Position numbers and translations under genes: made by a program | Notes under the pieces: generated by a model | Database searches by the model: none | What the model saw: the letters and a program-made list of their open reading frames with translations, nothing else | Told to the model about the DNA's origin: nothing | Part shown: positions 34,268 through 47,738 of the stretch, piece by piece | Numbering within the stretch: the stretch's first letter is position 1 | Layout of the letters: each line of letters opens with the position of its first letter | Assembly (NCBI GenBank): GCA_000697475.1 | Contig: JNEU01000982.1 | Span: forward strand, 1-64,000 | DNA: 64,000 bases | Reading direction: 5' to 3' | Origin: Lichtheimia corymbifera B2541 | Lineage: Eukaryota; Mucoromycota; Mucoromycetes; Mucorales; Lichtheimiaceae

Positions 34268-35646
34268 ATGGACCAAGAAATAGATGGGCCTGACGGATTG
34301 GAGATCATGTCCGAGATTATCTCGCTGGCTTGTATCTCCATTATGGCTTTACTCTTTGGTTCCAAATCCAAAATTGAACGATTCAACACATTGACTTATG
34401 GCCGCACGCTCGTCATTCTCTTGTATATTCTCTCATGGACATTCTCGGCCATTGCCATTGTCTCCGTATCCACGAACAACTGTAAGTCCGAAACCACGCG
34501 CGGTAGCCAGGACAATTATTCATGCAAAACGATCGTTGCTAGGGAACAAGGTATCCTGCGTACTCGGTGTCATGATTTGCGATGTGTTTTATGCTGGCAG
34601 TAAAGTCACTATCTATGCCTGGTATGTATGTCTTTTTCCTTATTGATATAACACGCTGACTAACCCTCACTACTAGGTTGATTGAACGCGTTCACCTCGT
34701 AACAGCCGTAAGAGTTCGCCGTATGAAATCGATCCAATATCGTTTCCATCTCGCTTTATTATGTCCCTATGTCGGCATCTTCATCCTCATGGTACATATA
34801 TATATATATATACCTACTTTAGCTATTCGTTTCACTCACTCTCGATTGTAGTTGATCTTCCGAAATGCATACATTGATGAGAACGGCATTTGCATCATGG
34901 GCCTGCAACCACCATCTAGTATTCCTTTGATGGTAAGTGGCATGTTTATCCCCTTTTTTTCTTATCGCAAATTAACGCCTTGTTCAATCTAGATTTATGA
35001 CTTTGTAAGCAATCCAATTACGCCATCATGATGAATAACATTTTAATAATAACCATCGATCCCTTACTAGTTGCTCAACCTATACCTGACCTTCCTTTTT
35101 GTCAAACCTTTGGTGAGAACGAGCCGTCGACACGATCGTGAGGATTGGAGAGAAACACGCTTGTACAAATTGACACGTCGTACATTGGTGGCATCCGCTG
35201 TGTGTCTGATTGTATCACTCGTCAATATCCTCACCTTGGCCATTACACAAGGCCACGAACGTGGTTTAATGTGTCTTTCCATGTGCACTGTCGATGTCAC
35301 TATCAATGTTATCACCATTCATTGGGTAGGTCACTTTACTATTTAGCGCTTTTCTTTTTCTTTTGCTCATCATCATCATCCTCCTATGATGTAGGTCACG
35401 TCAACCAATATCAAAATGTCTGTTCGCCATCCTACGATCCCCACCATGGACGAATATAATCGCACAGCAACACCTCCACCTTTAGATTCGACATTTGATA
35501 TGGGTGATCATCAAGAATTTTATCCTGACAAGTATATCATCCCACAAGTCAACAAGAAATGTCAAGAAGACAACGATAGTGTACACTCGGCACAGCTCTC
35601 ACACAATAGCGCCAAACCTCTGCAGGCAGAACATCCCGCCTCTTAG
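34268..35646 (+). CDS. Seven-helix membrane protein, GPCR-like, paralogue 2
   Basis: Seven exons (34268-34481, 34543-34621, 34677-34791, 34852-34932, 34993-35004, 35071-35325, 35395-35646) give 335 residues. Exons two to five have exactly the lengths of paralogue 1 (79, 115, 81 and 12 nt). Shared landmarks: 'DGLEIMSEIISLACISIMA', 'WLIERVHLV', 'YDFLLNLYLTFLFVKPL', 'GHERGLMCLSMC', 'DVTINVITIHWV'. The N-terminus is shorter and the tail differs, apart from an 'SxxKPLQ' end in both. Paralogues diverged at both ends but conserved through the helices, suggesting a conserved core interaction and variable regulation. Confidence 0.82.
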
Positions 35647-35960
35647 TACCATCTCCATCATCATCACCATCATCCTCTTCTCGTTGTATTATGCTCTACA
35701 CGTTTTTCAACCCCTTCATCGATTATTCCCCCTCCCACACACACAACCTTATTTTTCTTTCCCCCACCTTCCAACCTTCCTTCAATCTGGCATTAGACAT
35801 ATCTCCCCCCTTCCCCAATTGCTTGTTTCCACTAATGTAGATACGTATGTTAAATATCTTTCTTTTTTTCCTTCATCATCATTGTATTGCATGTGTTTGT
35901 GGGTATGTACGTGTGCATCTAGCATAGCAGCAGTAGTAGTTGTACAGGATGGGTTCTTAT
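35647..35960. other. Intergenic between convergent genes
   Basis: 314 bp between the 7TM stop and the stop of the minus-strand 'LDLNLD' gene, both ending here. CT-rich; no gene seen. Confidence 0.4.
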
Positions 35961-36344
35961 TTAGCTCAACAAAGCCAAGGTAACATCACCATGGACTCTA
36001 GCACGCAACTCGATTTCGACATCAAGGTTGAGATCCAATCGAAGCTTGAGTGGAGTATGACCACCACCACCACCCTCCTCGGCTTTGGTGACAGGCTGTT
36101 GCTGTTGTGTTTCAACCTGACGAGTTACTGTTGCTTGGTTACCATCTTCATCTTGCACACGATGTTGTTGACGACGACGACGTCGCCTATTACGACCACC
36201 ACCACGTCTTTGACTACGAGATCGCCTATTACTAGCACCTGAAAGGACCGATTCATTATCATCCCATGATGAATGTTCCTCCGATTCAAAATCATGAGGG
36301 CGAGGAGGAGGGGACATTGTTCTTTGTGGTTGGGATGACGACAT
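35961..36344 (-). CDS. 'LDLNLD-tail' protein 3, function unknown
   Basis: A 127-residue frame. The disordered N-terminus ends in an Arg cluster ('GRNRRRRRRQQHRVQ') and a Gly run, then the conserved tail 'RLDLNLDVEIELRARVHGD' and 'VTLALLS'. It is closest to copy 1 (13173-13655), both in protein and DNA (the 3' end of the coding strand reads almost the same). The common layout, a basic low-complexity head plus a fixed amphipathic tail, argues for a shared role of the tail. Function unknown. Confidence 0.72.
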   Translation of the reverse strand: MSSSQPQRTMSPPPRPHDFESEEHSSWDDNESVLSGASNRRSRSQRRGGGRNRRRRRRQQHRVQDEDGNQATVTRQVETQQQQPVTKAEEGGGGGHTPLKLRLDLNLDVEIELRARVHGDVTLALLS

Positions 36345-36758
36345 TTTTGTTTTTGGAAGAAAGAAAAGAGAGCAAAAAGAGTCGTTGGCCTCTTATACTC
36401 AATCAAGGCTCCTGACGTATATGCAAGATTGCATGACGCAATGTGTGTTTAATCCAGAAAAAGAGAAAAAATCGATCGTTCCATGTGTGTGTATTATGCA
36501 TAAAACATGTTGTCATGCTGTTTCTCCATAGTTTTGGTTCAGGCTGCATCATCATCCAATGATCCACGTTCCTGGAACATGGGTTGGGGGTGCATGGTGT
36601 TGCATCTGGAAATGGAAGTTGTCGATCTCATGCAGTCACTGGTTACTAAATTAAAAATCGCATGACGGGCTCACGTTTTTCTTAAATGCAATATGAGAGA
36701 GAGAGAGCGAGAACACAGATTCAATTTTATGTCTTTTTGAAAAAAAATGCTACTAATT
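36345..36758. other. Intergenic, no gene seen
   Basis: About 410 bp between two minus-strand genes. A GA run near 36695-36708. No supported gene. Confidence 0.4.
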
Positions 36759-38695
36759 TCATTTTGGAGAACCCGTCAACAAAGGATGACGTTCCTGTTG
36801 CTGTTGTTGTGCACCATTGGAAGGCGATGAAGAGAGAACACCATGCGTGATTGCACCATAAGTCTTTTGATAGGGCTCCACGACCTTGTTGTGGTGAGGA
36901 CTGGATACAGAATGCGTAGACATGGAACGTACAATCGATTCTTTGATAGGTCCTGGTTGAGAATGACGTTTACGCCATCTTGAATGGAGACGGGCATTGG
37001 ATTTCCTGCTGTTGGTGACTTGACGACGTACCACACGCACCTTATTGGCCACTGTACAAGCACACAATATTAGATACCCAATATCCTCCTCTTCATGCAT
37101 ATCTATCCATCTTACCATCAACATAGACATCCGTCTCATCAATGATTTCCTAATCATTCAATTAGCTTCATGTCATGACTGGCGTATTCTTCATCTTTTT
37201 TTACCTCGCCAATAAGTTCCTCAATGACATCTTCCAGAGTAATCACACCAATAGCACCGCTTTGACCTCCAGGATCATCTGAAACCAATGCCATATGGCC
37301 TGGCAAAACGTTCAATGTCAGACATATCAAGTTGATACCCACTGAAAAAGAAAACTTACTTTTTCCTTCTTGGAAGAAATTAAGAATGTCCAAACAGCTT
37401 GTATCAGGGCCAGTCTCGGGCAAAGTGCTGAGTTGCAAGTTGGATACTGGCAATGCATCCTCGGGATCATAGGTGATGAGACGTTTAGTCAACAACATGC
37501 CAACAAAGTTGGTATCTTCACCGGCAGCATGTACAGGTATACGCGAGTAGCCAGCGGTCAAAATCTATCCACCACACACCAATGAATAAAGAAAACGTAA
37601 TAGTCAATGGAATGTCTTATTGCTTTACCTTGTCCACAAGCGCCTCGTCAAGGATATCATCCACTGATAAAATGAATACGTCACGGATGGGGGTCATAAT
37701 CTGTGATACGGGTTTGGATCGAAGATCAAGGACAGCACCAATGATCGTCACTTCATCTGAAGTAAGAGCTTCGACGTCGGATGGCTCCACTGCTTGATGT
37801 AGGGACACCAGAGTTTTGAGACCTACCACCACCATGTCAACATGATAATTTTCAATACCATCCATTGTTAACATTACCAGCCTTTTTGTAAACTGTGCCG
37901 TGGGATTCACCAAGAAAGTAGTCCAAAAGCAATGCCGTTGGGTATGCAATGGGATACATGAGATACATGAGCACAAGGACCATCCAAGCTGTTCTTGCAC
38001 CGATTGCCAAGCCATAACGGACACAGATGGCTGCAGCGGAGATAAGTGAGCCATTGTCAATCATTGTCGATCACCTACTTACATTGAGGAATAACCCTAT
38101 TATACAGAGCAGTAATGAATAAAAAAAGTCCTATCTTCCTTCCCTCTCCCTCCTCAATCCGAGTACTTACTCGCCAAAGATAACAATCAACGCAGTAGAA
38201 ATGACAACCGCTTGCCATCCACCACCGAGAACACCATCCAAGATAATTGGCAAAGTTTCGTTGATGACCACATTCGATAGCAACAAAGTAACCAAGACCC
38301 AATGTTTGCCACGCTCAAGCAACGCAAGCACCTTTTTGGCATTCTTTCGCTCGCTGGGGGTTCCGGATTCGATAAGGACGTGCAAGTTGGTTTCATCTTG
38401 GCCCATAAGACCCAACGTCAAACCTAATAATCAACCCATTCCCCCCTTAATTCAATATACTGACTGACCATCCGACCGACCACCCAATTGTCATCAACGC
38501 ACCTGCAAATACACCGCCAAGGAGTACCAAAAAGATAATAATGAATACCTTTTCGAGAAACTCGGCCGATCCATAGCTGATCTTTTCGGCATCAGAGGCA
38601 GCAATGGCAGCCGTGGCTGGGTAGCCATGAATCAAGGAAGCTAATGAAGTGAGGGCGAAAAGCGAGGTGCGTATTCGTAAAGGCAAAGCTGTCAT
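36759..38695 (-). CDS. MAM3: Mam3-like DUF21/CBS (CNNM family) membrane protein
   Basis: Nine exons (38695-38503, 38423-38171, 38096-38083, 38030-37878, 37822-37629, 37564-37360, 37299-37205, 37149-37116, 37051-36759) close to 477 residues. A probable signal peptide precedes a DUF21 transporter domain with '[17 protein letters not shown]' and '[16 protein letters not shown]', then a CBS pair: '[18 protein letters not shown]' and '[20 protein letters not shown]'. This is the CNNM/Mam3 layout; yeast Mam3 sits in the vacuolar membrane and affects metal (manganese, magnesium) homeostasis. The C-terminal tail is short and basic. Exon three is 14 nt. Yeast Mam3 is longer, mainly in the tail. Confidence 0.92.
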
Positions 38696-38915
38696 TCAAA
38701 GGGGGGAAAAGAAAAAAGAGAGAAAGGGAGAGAGAGAGATAAGAATGAAAGAAAGAAAAAGGAATAACGGGAGATAATCGGAGGCTCCTGTGCTTGACAT
38801 AAACGGAGCCTCACGCTTGGCGTGTTACAATCCCAATCCAACTACTTGTACTGTACATCTTCAATAAACCCACTTTTAATGTATGTATATATATATTATT
38901 ATAAGAATGACCCAT

Positions 38916-41794
38916 TCATGATCCAGTAAAGATGGAAAGGATGCGATAAGTAACGGAGCCAATGAAGCGGAAAACAGCAAGACCAGCAACGGCCCATAGA
39001 ACAAAGGCCATGTAGCCATTTGTACGTTGATCAAAGTCACCTGCCGATCGGTAACAGGTTAGCCGTCAGCCCCGCGCTAAGAGTACCACAAAAAAAGACC
39101 CATTACACAAATACGTACCCAACCACTGCAAGGTCTGTGCCGTTGTTACAAGGGCCACCAAGATCAAATTACTCAATATCCAAGATGTAACAAGACGTGT
39201 TCGAAACGCTCGATAATAATCCTCTTGTTTCGTTTTTGGATCCGGTTCATGTTTCTCATCTCGTTTACGTTCTTGAAGATTGATGCATGCTTCCTCGTAC
39301 AACAGCCCGACATCTTTTTGTTCAGGCACCGCTACATCCGCTTGTCCATGCTGTGTCGATTCAACAATACCAAGATCGGTTGCCACAAGAGTGATGTCCT
39401 TGGTACCCCAGCTAGATGCAATAGTATAAGACACATGTTTCAGATATAAACGTTGTTATTGTAGTCACCTGATGTCGTGAGTGTTACAGAATGCAAAGGT
39501 ATTGAGAATGTTAATGTAGCTTGGTGTCATGAGCACATATTGTACACAACTCGAAATCATATGCCACGGATCTAAAAACAGTAAGCTGGCCGCCAAATAA
39601 ATGGCATAGGTCGCACCCACTGCAATCAAAATATCACGAAAGGATCCGTCCGTGAGGAGTGTACTCGTGCTCACCGCATGGTCAATGGCATCATACGCTA
39701 ACCACACCGATGCAAAAATCATATAGATCATCAGCAGGGCAAAAAATACCATGATCACTGTATATGCACCCTTGGATCTATACATACAATCAATCATGGG
39801 TGATCACCCCCCTTTTTTGGTGTGGAGAACAGACACTTACCCTTGAGGTCGATTGCCCATGGCAAAAAGAAAAAGAACAATGAGCAGCACCACATAGACA
39901 TAGGTAAGCCCGACATGGACATTATTCGCCGTTTCTCGATCAAAAGGTGGGTTCGTCATTGTCGACAAGGCACGTGTCAAGATATAAAAAGACAAAAAGA
40001 AATTGGCTAATGCAAACCATGAAAAGAGCCATGATAAAAACAAGTAGATCACTTGAATGATAAGCAACATTTTACGCAACAGGGAGTGTTTTGTCGTAAT
40101 GATCTTGCCCCAATGGAAAAGTGCATAGATGCCTGCAAAAAAGGAGCCATTCAACCACCTTCGACGCTGAGAGATGAATTCGGGTACACCATTGGGGACA
40201 TCTGTTTCTCCGTAAGCATTGGAAACATAATGCAGGACCCATTTCGCATCCTTTTTAGCCACGAGTTCAAAGCAAAGGATTCGATCCTCGGCAAGATACA
40301 TGTTGGCTTCGAACACGCCAGCAGCAGCAGCACCATCATGAAGATCTTCACCCAAAAAGTACTTTTCAAGGGGGCCATGGCCATTGACATCATTCAAGAG
40401 AGCCTTGTATCGGTATGCTGAAAATGCACCAGGCAGGACTTGAATGTAGCCAAGTACCGATTCAAGCGGTTTGTCGAGGACATTGGATATCTTGTATTCA
40501 AAGTTTTGAGCTGCCACCAATGGATTCAAGAGAGCAATTCCTGCTGTACCTACGAGCATGATGATGAGAAGAAAGAAAAACTTCATACCTATCTTTTTTT
40601 TTACCTGTCATGGCACGCACTTCGCCACAAGCACCTCCAACATCTCGATTAATATCAAATGTTTTCCATAGACGGTAGATGGAGGATGGACCAGGGCGTG
40701 TGCCAACATCGAGTAACATACACACGGTAGGTTTCAATTGGGCACAAAAGGCTTGAAAGAACCAGCGATGGGAATTGATCTTGCGTTGGTTTTTCTCCTT
40801 GAGACAAAACAAGATTTGTGTTGGCACAATGCTATCCATGGCATTTTTGAATTTGAGATCAGGGTTCAAGGATAATTGTGTTGTAAACTACTAGGCAAAA
40901 AGGTCAGTGCCCATGGTATTCACGACCTTCTTTACATACGGTACCTCGTATAAATGAGCTTGGACTTGTCTACGATTCACAAAATTCTTGGCCACACCAT
41001 CTTGATATACACCCAAAGCTGATAAAAGGTCAAGTACACGTGGATGAATCTTTTCTCGCCCATCAGCAATGATGCAGACAACTATCTTTGACCAACTTTC
41101 ACTTCCCTGTATTGGAAGTTAGCGCCGTACTGGCTTGCCTTTTCAATTACTAGTTATATAACATACCCAAGTGCGTGATCGTTTACGACTGCATAAATGT
41201 GAAATGTTCTTCATGACACCGTGTAATGTCCTTGCTAGTAACACCTCATCTTCCTAATAAAAAAAAGAATAGTATTGAGCTATCATTAAACCTGTGCAAA
41301 TTTGCTATCATACATACATTATACATGGTGATGCAAATAAACAGCTCTGTGGCACGATTGAATGACGTTTGTCGAAGCGTATAGGATTCAAAGTCTGCTG
41401 GATCACTCGTTACGGCAGTGTAACGCATTTGTTCAAATTCACTGCCAGCTCTGCGAGGTGTAGATTGCAGGTATTGTACGGGTACTGGGCAATCAAGAAC
41501 AAGGTTACCCTTGGTTAAAGGCACTCGTCGTACAGTGTGATAGCGCCTTGGTTGTCTTGCTGGTGCCAAACCTGGCCATTCCGGCATGTAGTAGTAAGGT
41601 GGTTGAAATGGCGGTTGGAATGACGGTCCTGGTGGTAATTGTTGTGGTATCAATTGTGGCTGCAACGACTGAGGAGGTGGCGGCGGCGGCGGTGCTGGTG
41701 CATGTGGCGGTGCTGGTGGTGGTGGCGGATGCCAATTACTCGAAGAGCTTGTAGCATGGGATGGTGTCGATGATGATTGATGATGAATAGTCAT
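38916..41794 (-). CDS. CHS: Chitin synthase, division 1
   Basis: Eight exons (41794-41318, 41253-41167, 41106-40945, 40887-40605, 40549-39841, 39777-39469, 39411-39119, 39040-38916) close to 814 residues. A Pro-rich N-terminus leads to '[20 protein letters not shown]', the catalytic Asp in '[11 protein letters not shown]', '[12 protein letters not shown]' and 'QRRRWLNGS', all landmarks of processive family-2 glycosyltransferases of division 1. Several membrane helices follow, with the 'SWGTKDIT' motif. It polymerises UDP-GlcNAc into chitin at the plasma membrane. The start (MTIHHQSS) was chosen over an upstream Met inside a Phe-rich stretch. Class (I-III) cannot be fixed from motifs alone. 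Confidence 0.94.
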
Positions 41795-41923
41795 TAAATT
41801 AAAAAAGATGAAAGAAAAAAAAAGACAAAGAGACAACAAAGCAACAAGAAAAGGATAAAAACAAACAATGGTGATGGATATGGTTTATTGTTATTGTCAT
41901 AAAAGATCACGTGTCAGCAATGA

Positions 41924-42957
41924 TCAAACGACTTGATCCAAAAATGTCCCGATCAAATCAGTCAAAGTGATCACACCCTTGGGATGGCCTTCATCATCAC
42001 ACCACCAGAGACGATGTGCTTTACGAAGTACGAAGGCTGTCATGATTTGGGACAAGGTGAAACGATCATGGCATGTCAATGGGGGTTGCAACTCGTCTCC
42101 AGAGCGATTCTTCAAGTACATGACAACCGGCTTGTGCAACGCATCAAATCTTTCTCGATTCAATCCTCGCAATTGTTCAGGGCTCACTTCACCCACGAGA
42201 AGGTGTTCATCATCATCGGTTTCGATGGCAAGGGCACCGAGGGATGAATGAGCAAGCTTGAGAAAGGCTTCCATGGCAGTCATGCGGTAGGTGATACTGG
42301 CGACATCACCTGTAGGTGGACTCCCACGTCGAATACGTGCATGCTCCACGATGGTGGGTGTTGTCAAGTCAAGGATCTTGCCGAGTTCATGGTTGTGAGC
42401 TTGCAAATAACGTGCTACATCCATTTGTGAAAGCAACACAGGTGATTGATCCTCAGCTTGAACAAGGACACGATGGCTACCATGTTGGCTCAAGAGTTGC
42501 ATTACATACTCAAGCGTATCCGTAGGTCGCACGGTCACCAGCTTGGAGCTTTCTTGGGTCAATCCAATCGCATCACTCAGCGGTTTAAGCAACACCTGAC
42601 GTTCCCCGGCATCGCCCTAATACAGCAAGCTTGTTTGAAAATTTTTTCTCACGCTTTGCATGAAAACCTTCTTCTTACGCTGAGTAGCTTGAGCAGATCC
42701 AAAACACTGACAATGGTCAAGTATTTCTTGTTGCCATCCAGTTGTTGGTATACGGGAACCGAAAGAATGTCATGCTCTAAAAGAACATCAAAGGCCTCTT
42801 CCATCGTTGCCGTTGAAGGCAGTTCGACAAGTTGTCGGTTTCTGGGCGGCTTGACACTCGCAAGGACATCGGCTACTGTTCTAGAAGCAATCAGGGTACG
42901 ATGGACACTAGGTCGTCGTTCAAGTTGAGTGGGATTGCTGTTGTTCAAGGTCGTCAT
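41924..42957 (-). CDS. Four-CBS-domain protein
   Basis: Two exons (42957-42679, 42616-41924) give 323 residues made almost entirely of CBS modules: 'MEEAFDVLLEHDILSVPVYQ', 'LEYVMQLLSQHGSHRVLV', 'AMEAFLKLAHSSLGALAI' and 'LSQIMTAFVLRKAHRLWW' with 'GVITLTDLIGTF'. Two CBS pairs could form Bateman modules that bind adenylates, as in Sds23-like and AMPK-gamma-like proteins; I cannot assign it to either. It lies between two chitin synthase genes on the same strand, a possible regulatory link that is inference only. Confidence 0.85.
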
Positions 42958-43712
42958 GTTGAAGACGTTACGTTTTGTGTTTGTGTAGTGTTTTTTATCC
43001 TTGGGAGAAAATGGTGAATTCGCGAAAGAGATTTGTTGGCTCTACAGGACAAACACCCCGTATTTAGCCACCCCTCCCTATTTCAATCCGCGCACGTGCA
43101 GCTACAACATAGCCAGTGTTATATCGGATAATAGCCACCACTCAATGACACATCATTTCTACGTAATATGCATCATCGATTCATACAAACAAATATCATT
43201 GCTAATTGTCGGTAACACAAAACGCTTGCAATTTTATGCAAGAAATTGCGACATCTATCAGAGTAGACATAGACCCAATGACATGGGGATGACATGAGGC
43301 ATTCTCATTTACGTATAAGGAGGGTACCTATTACATACGCCCACCGAGAAACATGCTATAAGCGTATCTAAGCCTTTGCAAAATATCCGGCCATCAGCTT
43401 CAGCACACACGCAACAACCAGGTACCGGATTGCATATATCGTATCATTGACGCTCATTGTTTTAAAATGAGAGAGCATGAACATGGGTGCTTAAACACCT
43501 TCCTAAACTAAGTCGAGTCATGGTGATCCGTGTAATCTCGAGGCCCTAGTCAATCTTTGCATAACATTCCAATATGCCATTTATACACGTTTTTATAGGG
43601 GGTTATATCTGTACAGACGTGAAAGAGAATAAAAAGCAGTGGGTTCTCTATGCTTGAATATGGGGATCGTCTTTTGTATGCATGTTTAAATAGATTATGT
43701 ATGTATGTCGCA
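42958..43712. other. Intergenic, no gene seen
   Basis: 755 bp between the CBS gene start and the 3' end of the class IV chitin synthase. No supported frame. Confidence 0.4.
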
Positions 43713-46700
43713 TCAACGAGGTGGTTGTTGTTGTTGTTGTTGTTGTTGTTGATGAGATGGTGGTAATGGAGGAGTTGGTGTGGATGGTCGTGTTGAAGGA
43801 GCTGAAGGTGTTGAGAGGGAGGCTGTAGAAGATCCATACATTTTACGGTCGTTAAACATGTTTCCAAAGGCAGGAGGGGTCAATGATGGCGTTACTGATG
43901 ATGGTCGACTACCGTCAAATGCAAGAGGCGTAGCATCCATAGGCGTTCTCAGAGTCATGCGATTCTTGTTTACACGTTGACCCGTTCGTTCAGCTTCCCA
44001 ATCCTCCCATTTTTTCATCACAAGTCGAGACGAATCAAATTTGCCTTCAGCATCGCCATGGCCCTTGTCCTTCTTTTCTCCAGCAACCATACGTGTTGCA
44101 CCCCATGAAAAGTCATCGAAATGCCAGAATGAATAGAGCGGCAAGACAAAATTCCAAATGGGTAAAGCAATGATATAAACTACAACACATACACATGTAA
44201 ATAGGAGAGCACGATTCAACAAGAGAAAAGAGAAAAATCACTTACTCAACATCCAACAAATGTAAATCAACTTGAAAGTGGTGATACCAATAAGAATACC
44301 GGGTAAGAACAAGATACAAATAAGCAAACCAAGCGATTGCCATTGTGGATCACCCGATACAGCCGAGCTGATGATAAGATAAATCGTCATGACAATAGCA
44401 GCAGGCAAGACAAGAGCTGCAATCAAATCGACAAAGACCGAAAACTGCATTGACAAGCATGCAATACCGCAAAGATCGGATACAAGCACAAGCTCCATGA
44501 GGTTATGTACAGTAGAGTTGATCCATCGACGACGTTGTGATAGCAACACTTTGAATTCATCCGGGACAATCGTTCGACAGCGTGCTTGAGGAACAAACAT
44601 CATTTGTCGTTTGGGAAACGTACGTAGCATGAGCGTTGATAGGAAACGATCCTCACCAAGCAACAAAAGGTTCTTTTCGTGTAACGTGGTCACCACATTT
44701 TGGTTGTATTCGAGGATGATATCGGGATTCGCCAATAAAGGAACCCATGCACCATTCTTGGGAGCTTTGATACGGAACATACTGAAGCAACCAGGTAGAC
44801 AAGTGACAATACCAAACAAGGACTCGAATGCTTTGGCGTAATGATGAGAAATGTAGTACTCGAATACTTGGATTGCAGTAACCCCTGAAAACGTGGATGA
44901 AGCGTGAGCACACAACATATTTCCCACTCCTCAAACCATCACACATCTCAACTTACAGGAGGCTCGCTTGTTCGCAATACGTGTTTCTCCACACAGGCCC
45001 ATGATAGTGATATCGTTGGCCATGGCAGCTACCATGTATGTCAATGCATCAGGCAAAACCTTGGTATCCGCATCCACCTGTAGTATACCATACAAAAAAG
45101 GCAATGAGTTTTTGTTGCTTGAATAATTGTAGTTGCGTCAACGTACCATGAGCACAAGCTCAAACTTGTCTGGGGTTACACCTTTCATTAACCAGGTCAT
45201 CTTCCAAAAGAGTTCATAGTCAAGCTCGGAAAGACGGTCATTGAATAATACGCGTTGGAAGAAGGACATCAAAATCAACTACAAGCATCATCTTTGTTAA
45301 CTTGGGATTCCTGGTATTGTTTCCTTGTTGTAGTTACCTGGGAATCACGTTTACCACGGTTACCAGCCTTTGCACCTTGCTGTTCCTCTTCAGTGCCACA
45401 CTTGACAACGGTGATACAGGGAACGCCCTTGTAATGGCCGGCATACTAATACGTCAAATCATGCTCAGCATACTGATAAGCTTTCAAATTCCTCTGTAAT
45501 ACTTACCACTTTAGCCATATTGAGTTGTTTTTCACCATCGGCAATAGCAAGGTACGAGCATGGTTTTGGGTTGGACATGGTGGGATCAAGATCCATCATA
45601 CCGACAACGATATCAGGGGTAGACTTGGTTTCTCCAGCACCGGTGATCATACCATCAGCAATCACAAAGAAGCACTATACCATGTTTTGTTAGGTGTCAT
45701 TGCGTACTCGATAAATCAATTATATATATACCTTGTGCTTTTTGGAGTATGTTGTTTCTGCCAAGCTGTCCATAGTTGTACGAAGACCATCCTCGCCTTC
45801 GGAATAGCAAGTGACAAGCATGATGGAATATAATTCGGTGGATACAATATCGGTGCGATTGCCGCCAAGACCAGTAACTGAAGCATTAGTGGATGAATTT
45901 GTTCTTGAGGATGTTGAGCTGAGAGAAGCTGCAGATGAATTGGTGCCTGCGACACGCATGGGTCCGTAATTGTTGTATGGGCCTGGAATATGGTTGGCAG
46001 GGTCATCGTTTCCTCCCTTGATAGAACGCCAAGCGAGCCAATTGGAACGTCCACCTGGTTTCACCAGACGTTTGGCAATGATCCATTGGAAAAGCAAAGC
46101 CATTGAATAGCGGACAACAATGATGGTGATAATGACAGCAAACATAATGTTCATGACAATGGTGCGTGCAATACATCCACCCGTTTCAGTCTCCATGGAA
46201 CCGGCACGATAACGAGCAAGCAGACAATCGCGTGTTGATTTTCCAGCACTGTATAAGATAGCATACGACGCGTCATTGCCACCATTGTTTCGCAAAGCAG
46301 TGTCCACAGTATCACCAAAGAAGGGGGTATTAGCATTGATATATTTTGTCAAGTTGAGGACTAGAATTGTTTATCAGTATACAAACAATGAAATGAGGTT
46401 ACACACACCACATACATACCCGAATCACCCAATACGACAAGATCCGTATCGCCGAGGTCATCGTCTCCTTTAGGCCTGAGATCAATCCATTCAAAGGCCA
46501 CCGATCCAACAGGTGAAGTATACGATTGGAGTTCAGCAAGCGATAAGCATTTTCCATCACTGGTTGTGATTGATCCACCTGAACAAGAGAAGAGTAGTAT
46601 GAATATATGGTTGTGTATTCTCCTCCTCCAACTAGCTTACCATAAGGACTATCCAGTTTGCAATCACCCAAGGTGGTTGTACTTCCTTGATCAAAGCCAG

Positions 46701-47738
46701 AGCAGCTACCCTTTGTATCACCATCAAAGATGCTGCCAATCTCCATGTTTTCATAATCGTTGGTAAGGTTCAAGCCTTTGGAAGCAAAGAATTCCTTGAG
46801 GGTGTCCATGTCATAAATGGTGCCATAAACACGAGGGTTCTCACGATAAAACGGTCTCCGTTCACCGTCCACAACGGTTGAATAAGGAAAGTTTTGAATG
46901 GAATCAGGACACAAGGTTTCTTGTAAACCATAAGTGACGTAGGCAAGTGCACCACAAAGAAGTAAAATAATATACACGAGGGTGAGCTATAGTAATGATC
47001 ACGTTAGCATAGTAAAAAGCATGCACCTCAATACACAAACATTACTTTTTCTCTCCAAGCTTGCTGCATCAACGCATTTGGTTTCCGAAAGACGATACGA
47101 ATACAACATGATGGAATACAACAGGTGGCCAAGAACGCTACCCAAGACCACCAACTGGTCAACACTTTGGGTTTCACTGCGGGATCATCCTCGAGGTCAT
47201 CCTTTTCAGGTACAGGAGGCGGAAGAGGAGCACTTAGACCAGCTGCTTGTTGCTGTCGGATTCTCTGTTGTTGAAGATGATGCGCCTGACTCATTCGTTG
47301 ATGTTGTTGTTGAGAAGGATGACCTGCCATCATATGGTGTTGTTGCTGTTGCTGCTGCTGCTGTTGCATTTGTCGTTGTTGTGATGGAGATCGGATCATC
47401 CCTTGACGAGGACGTTGACGTTCTGGACGTGTCAAAGATCGAGCACGACTGACACTTGCTTGTCGATATTGAACAGGAGGAGGTGTGGGTCCAGTAGCAC
47501 CAGGTCTCATCATGGGCCTGCCAGGACCATGTGGCATAGGCTGACCTCGTTGTTGTGGAGGCGTCTGTCGATAATGAGGTGCATGGGGGAATCCTTGCTG
47601 TGGTGGGCGATGTGGAGGAGGAACCGGAGGAGGAGCACCACCACCACCATTACCGGGTATTGACCGATCTATTTGTGGATCGTAGACTCCTCGATCTACT
47701 GGTGTATAACCCAAAGCACGATGTGGAATGTTTGACAT
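43713..47738 (-). CDS. CHS3: Chitin synthase, class IV (Chs3-like)
   Basis: Ten exons (47738-47046, 46986-46641, 46578-46420, 46360-45732, 45674-45507, 45445-45338, 45278-45147, 45077-44957, 44884-44246, 44179-43713) close to 1,153 residues, the usual class IV size. A Pro/Gln-rich N-terminus with two membrane helices precedes a lumenal segment, then the catalytic region: '[16 protein letters not shown]', '[20 protein letters not shown]', '[10 protein letters not shown]', '[12 protein letters not shown]', '[13 protein letters not shown]'. Membrane helices and 'DDFSWGATR' end the domain, followed by a Ser/Pro tail with a Gln run. It makes wall chitin, in yeast via Chs4-type activation. A phase-aware splice at 44957/44884 restores the Trp of the 'SWVT' step. 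Confidence 0.94.
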
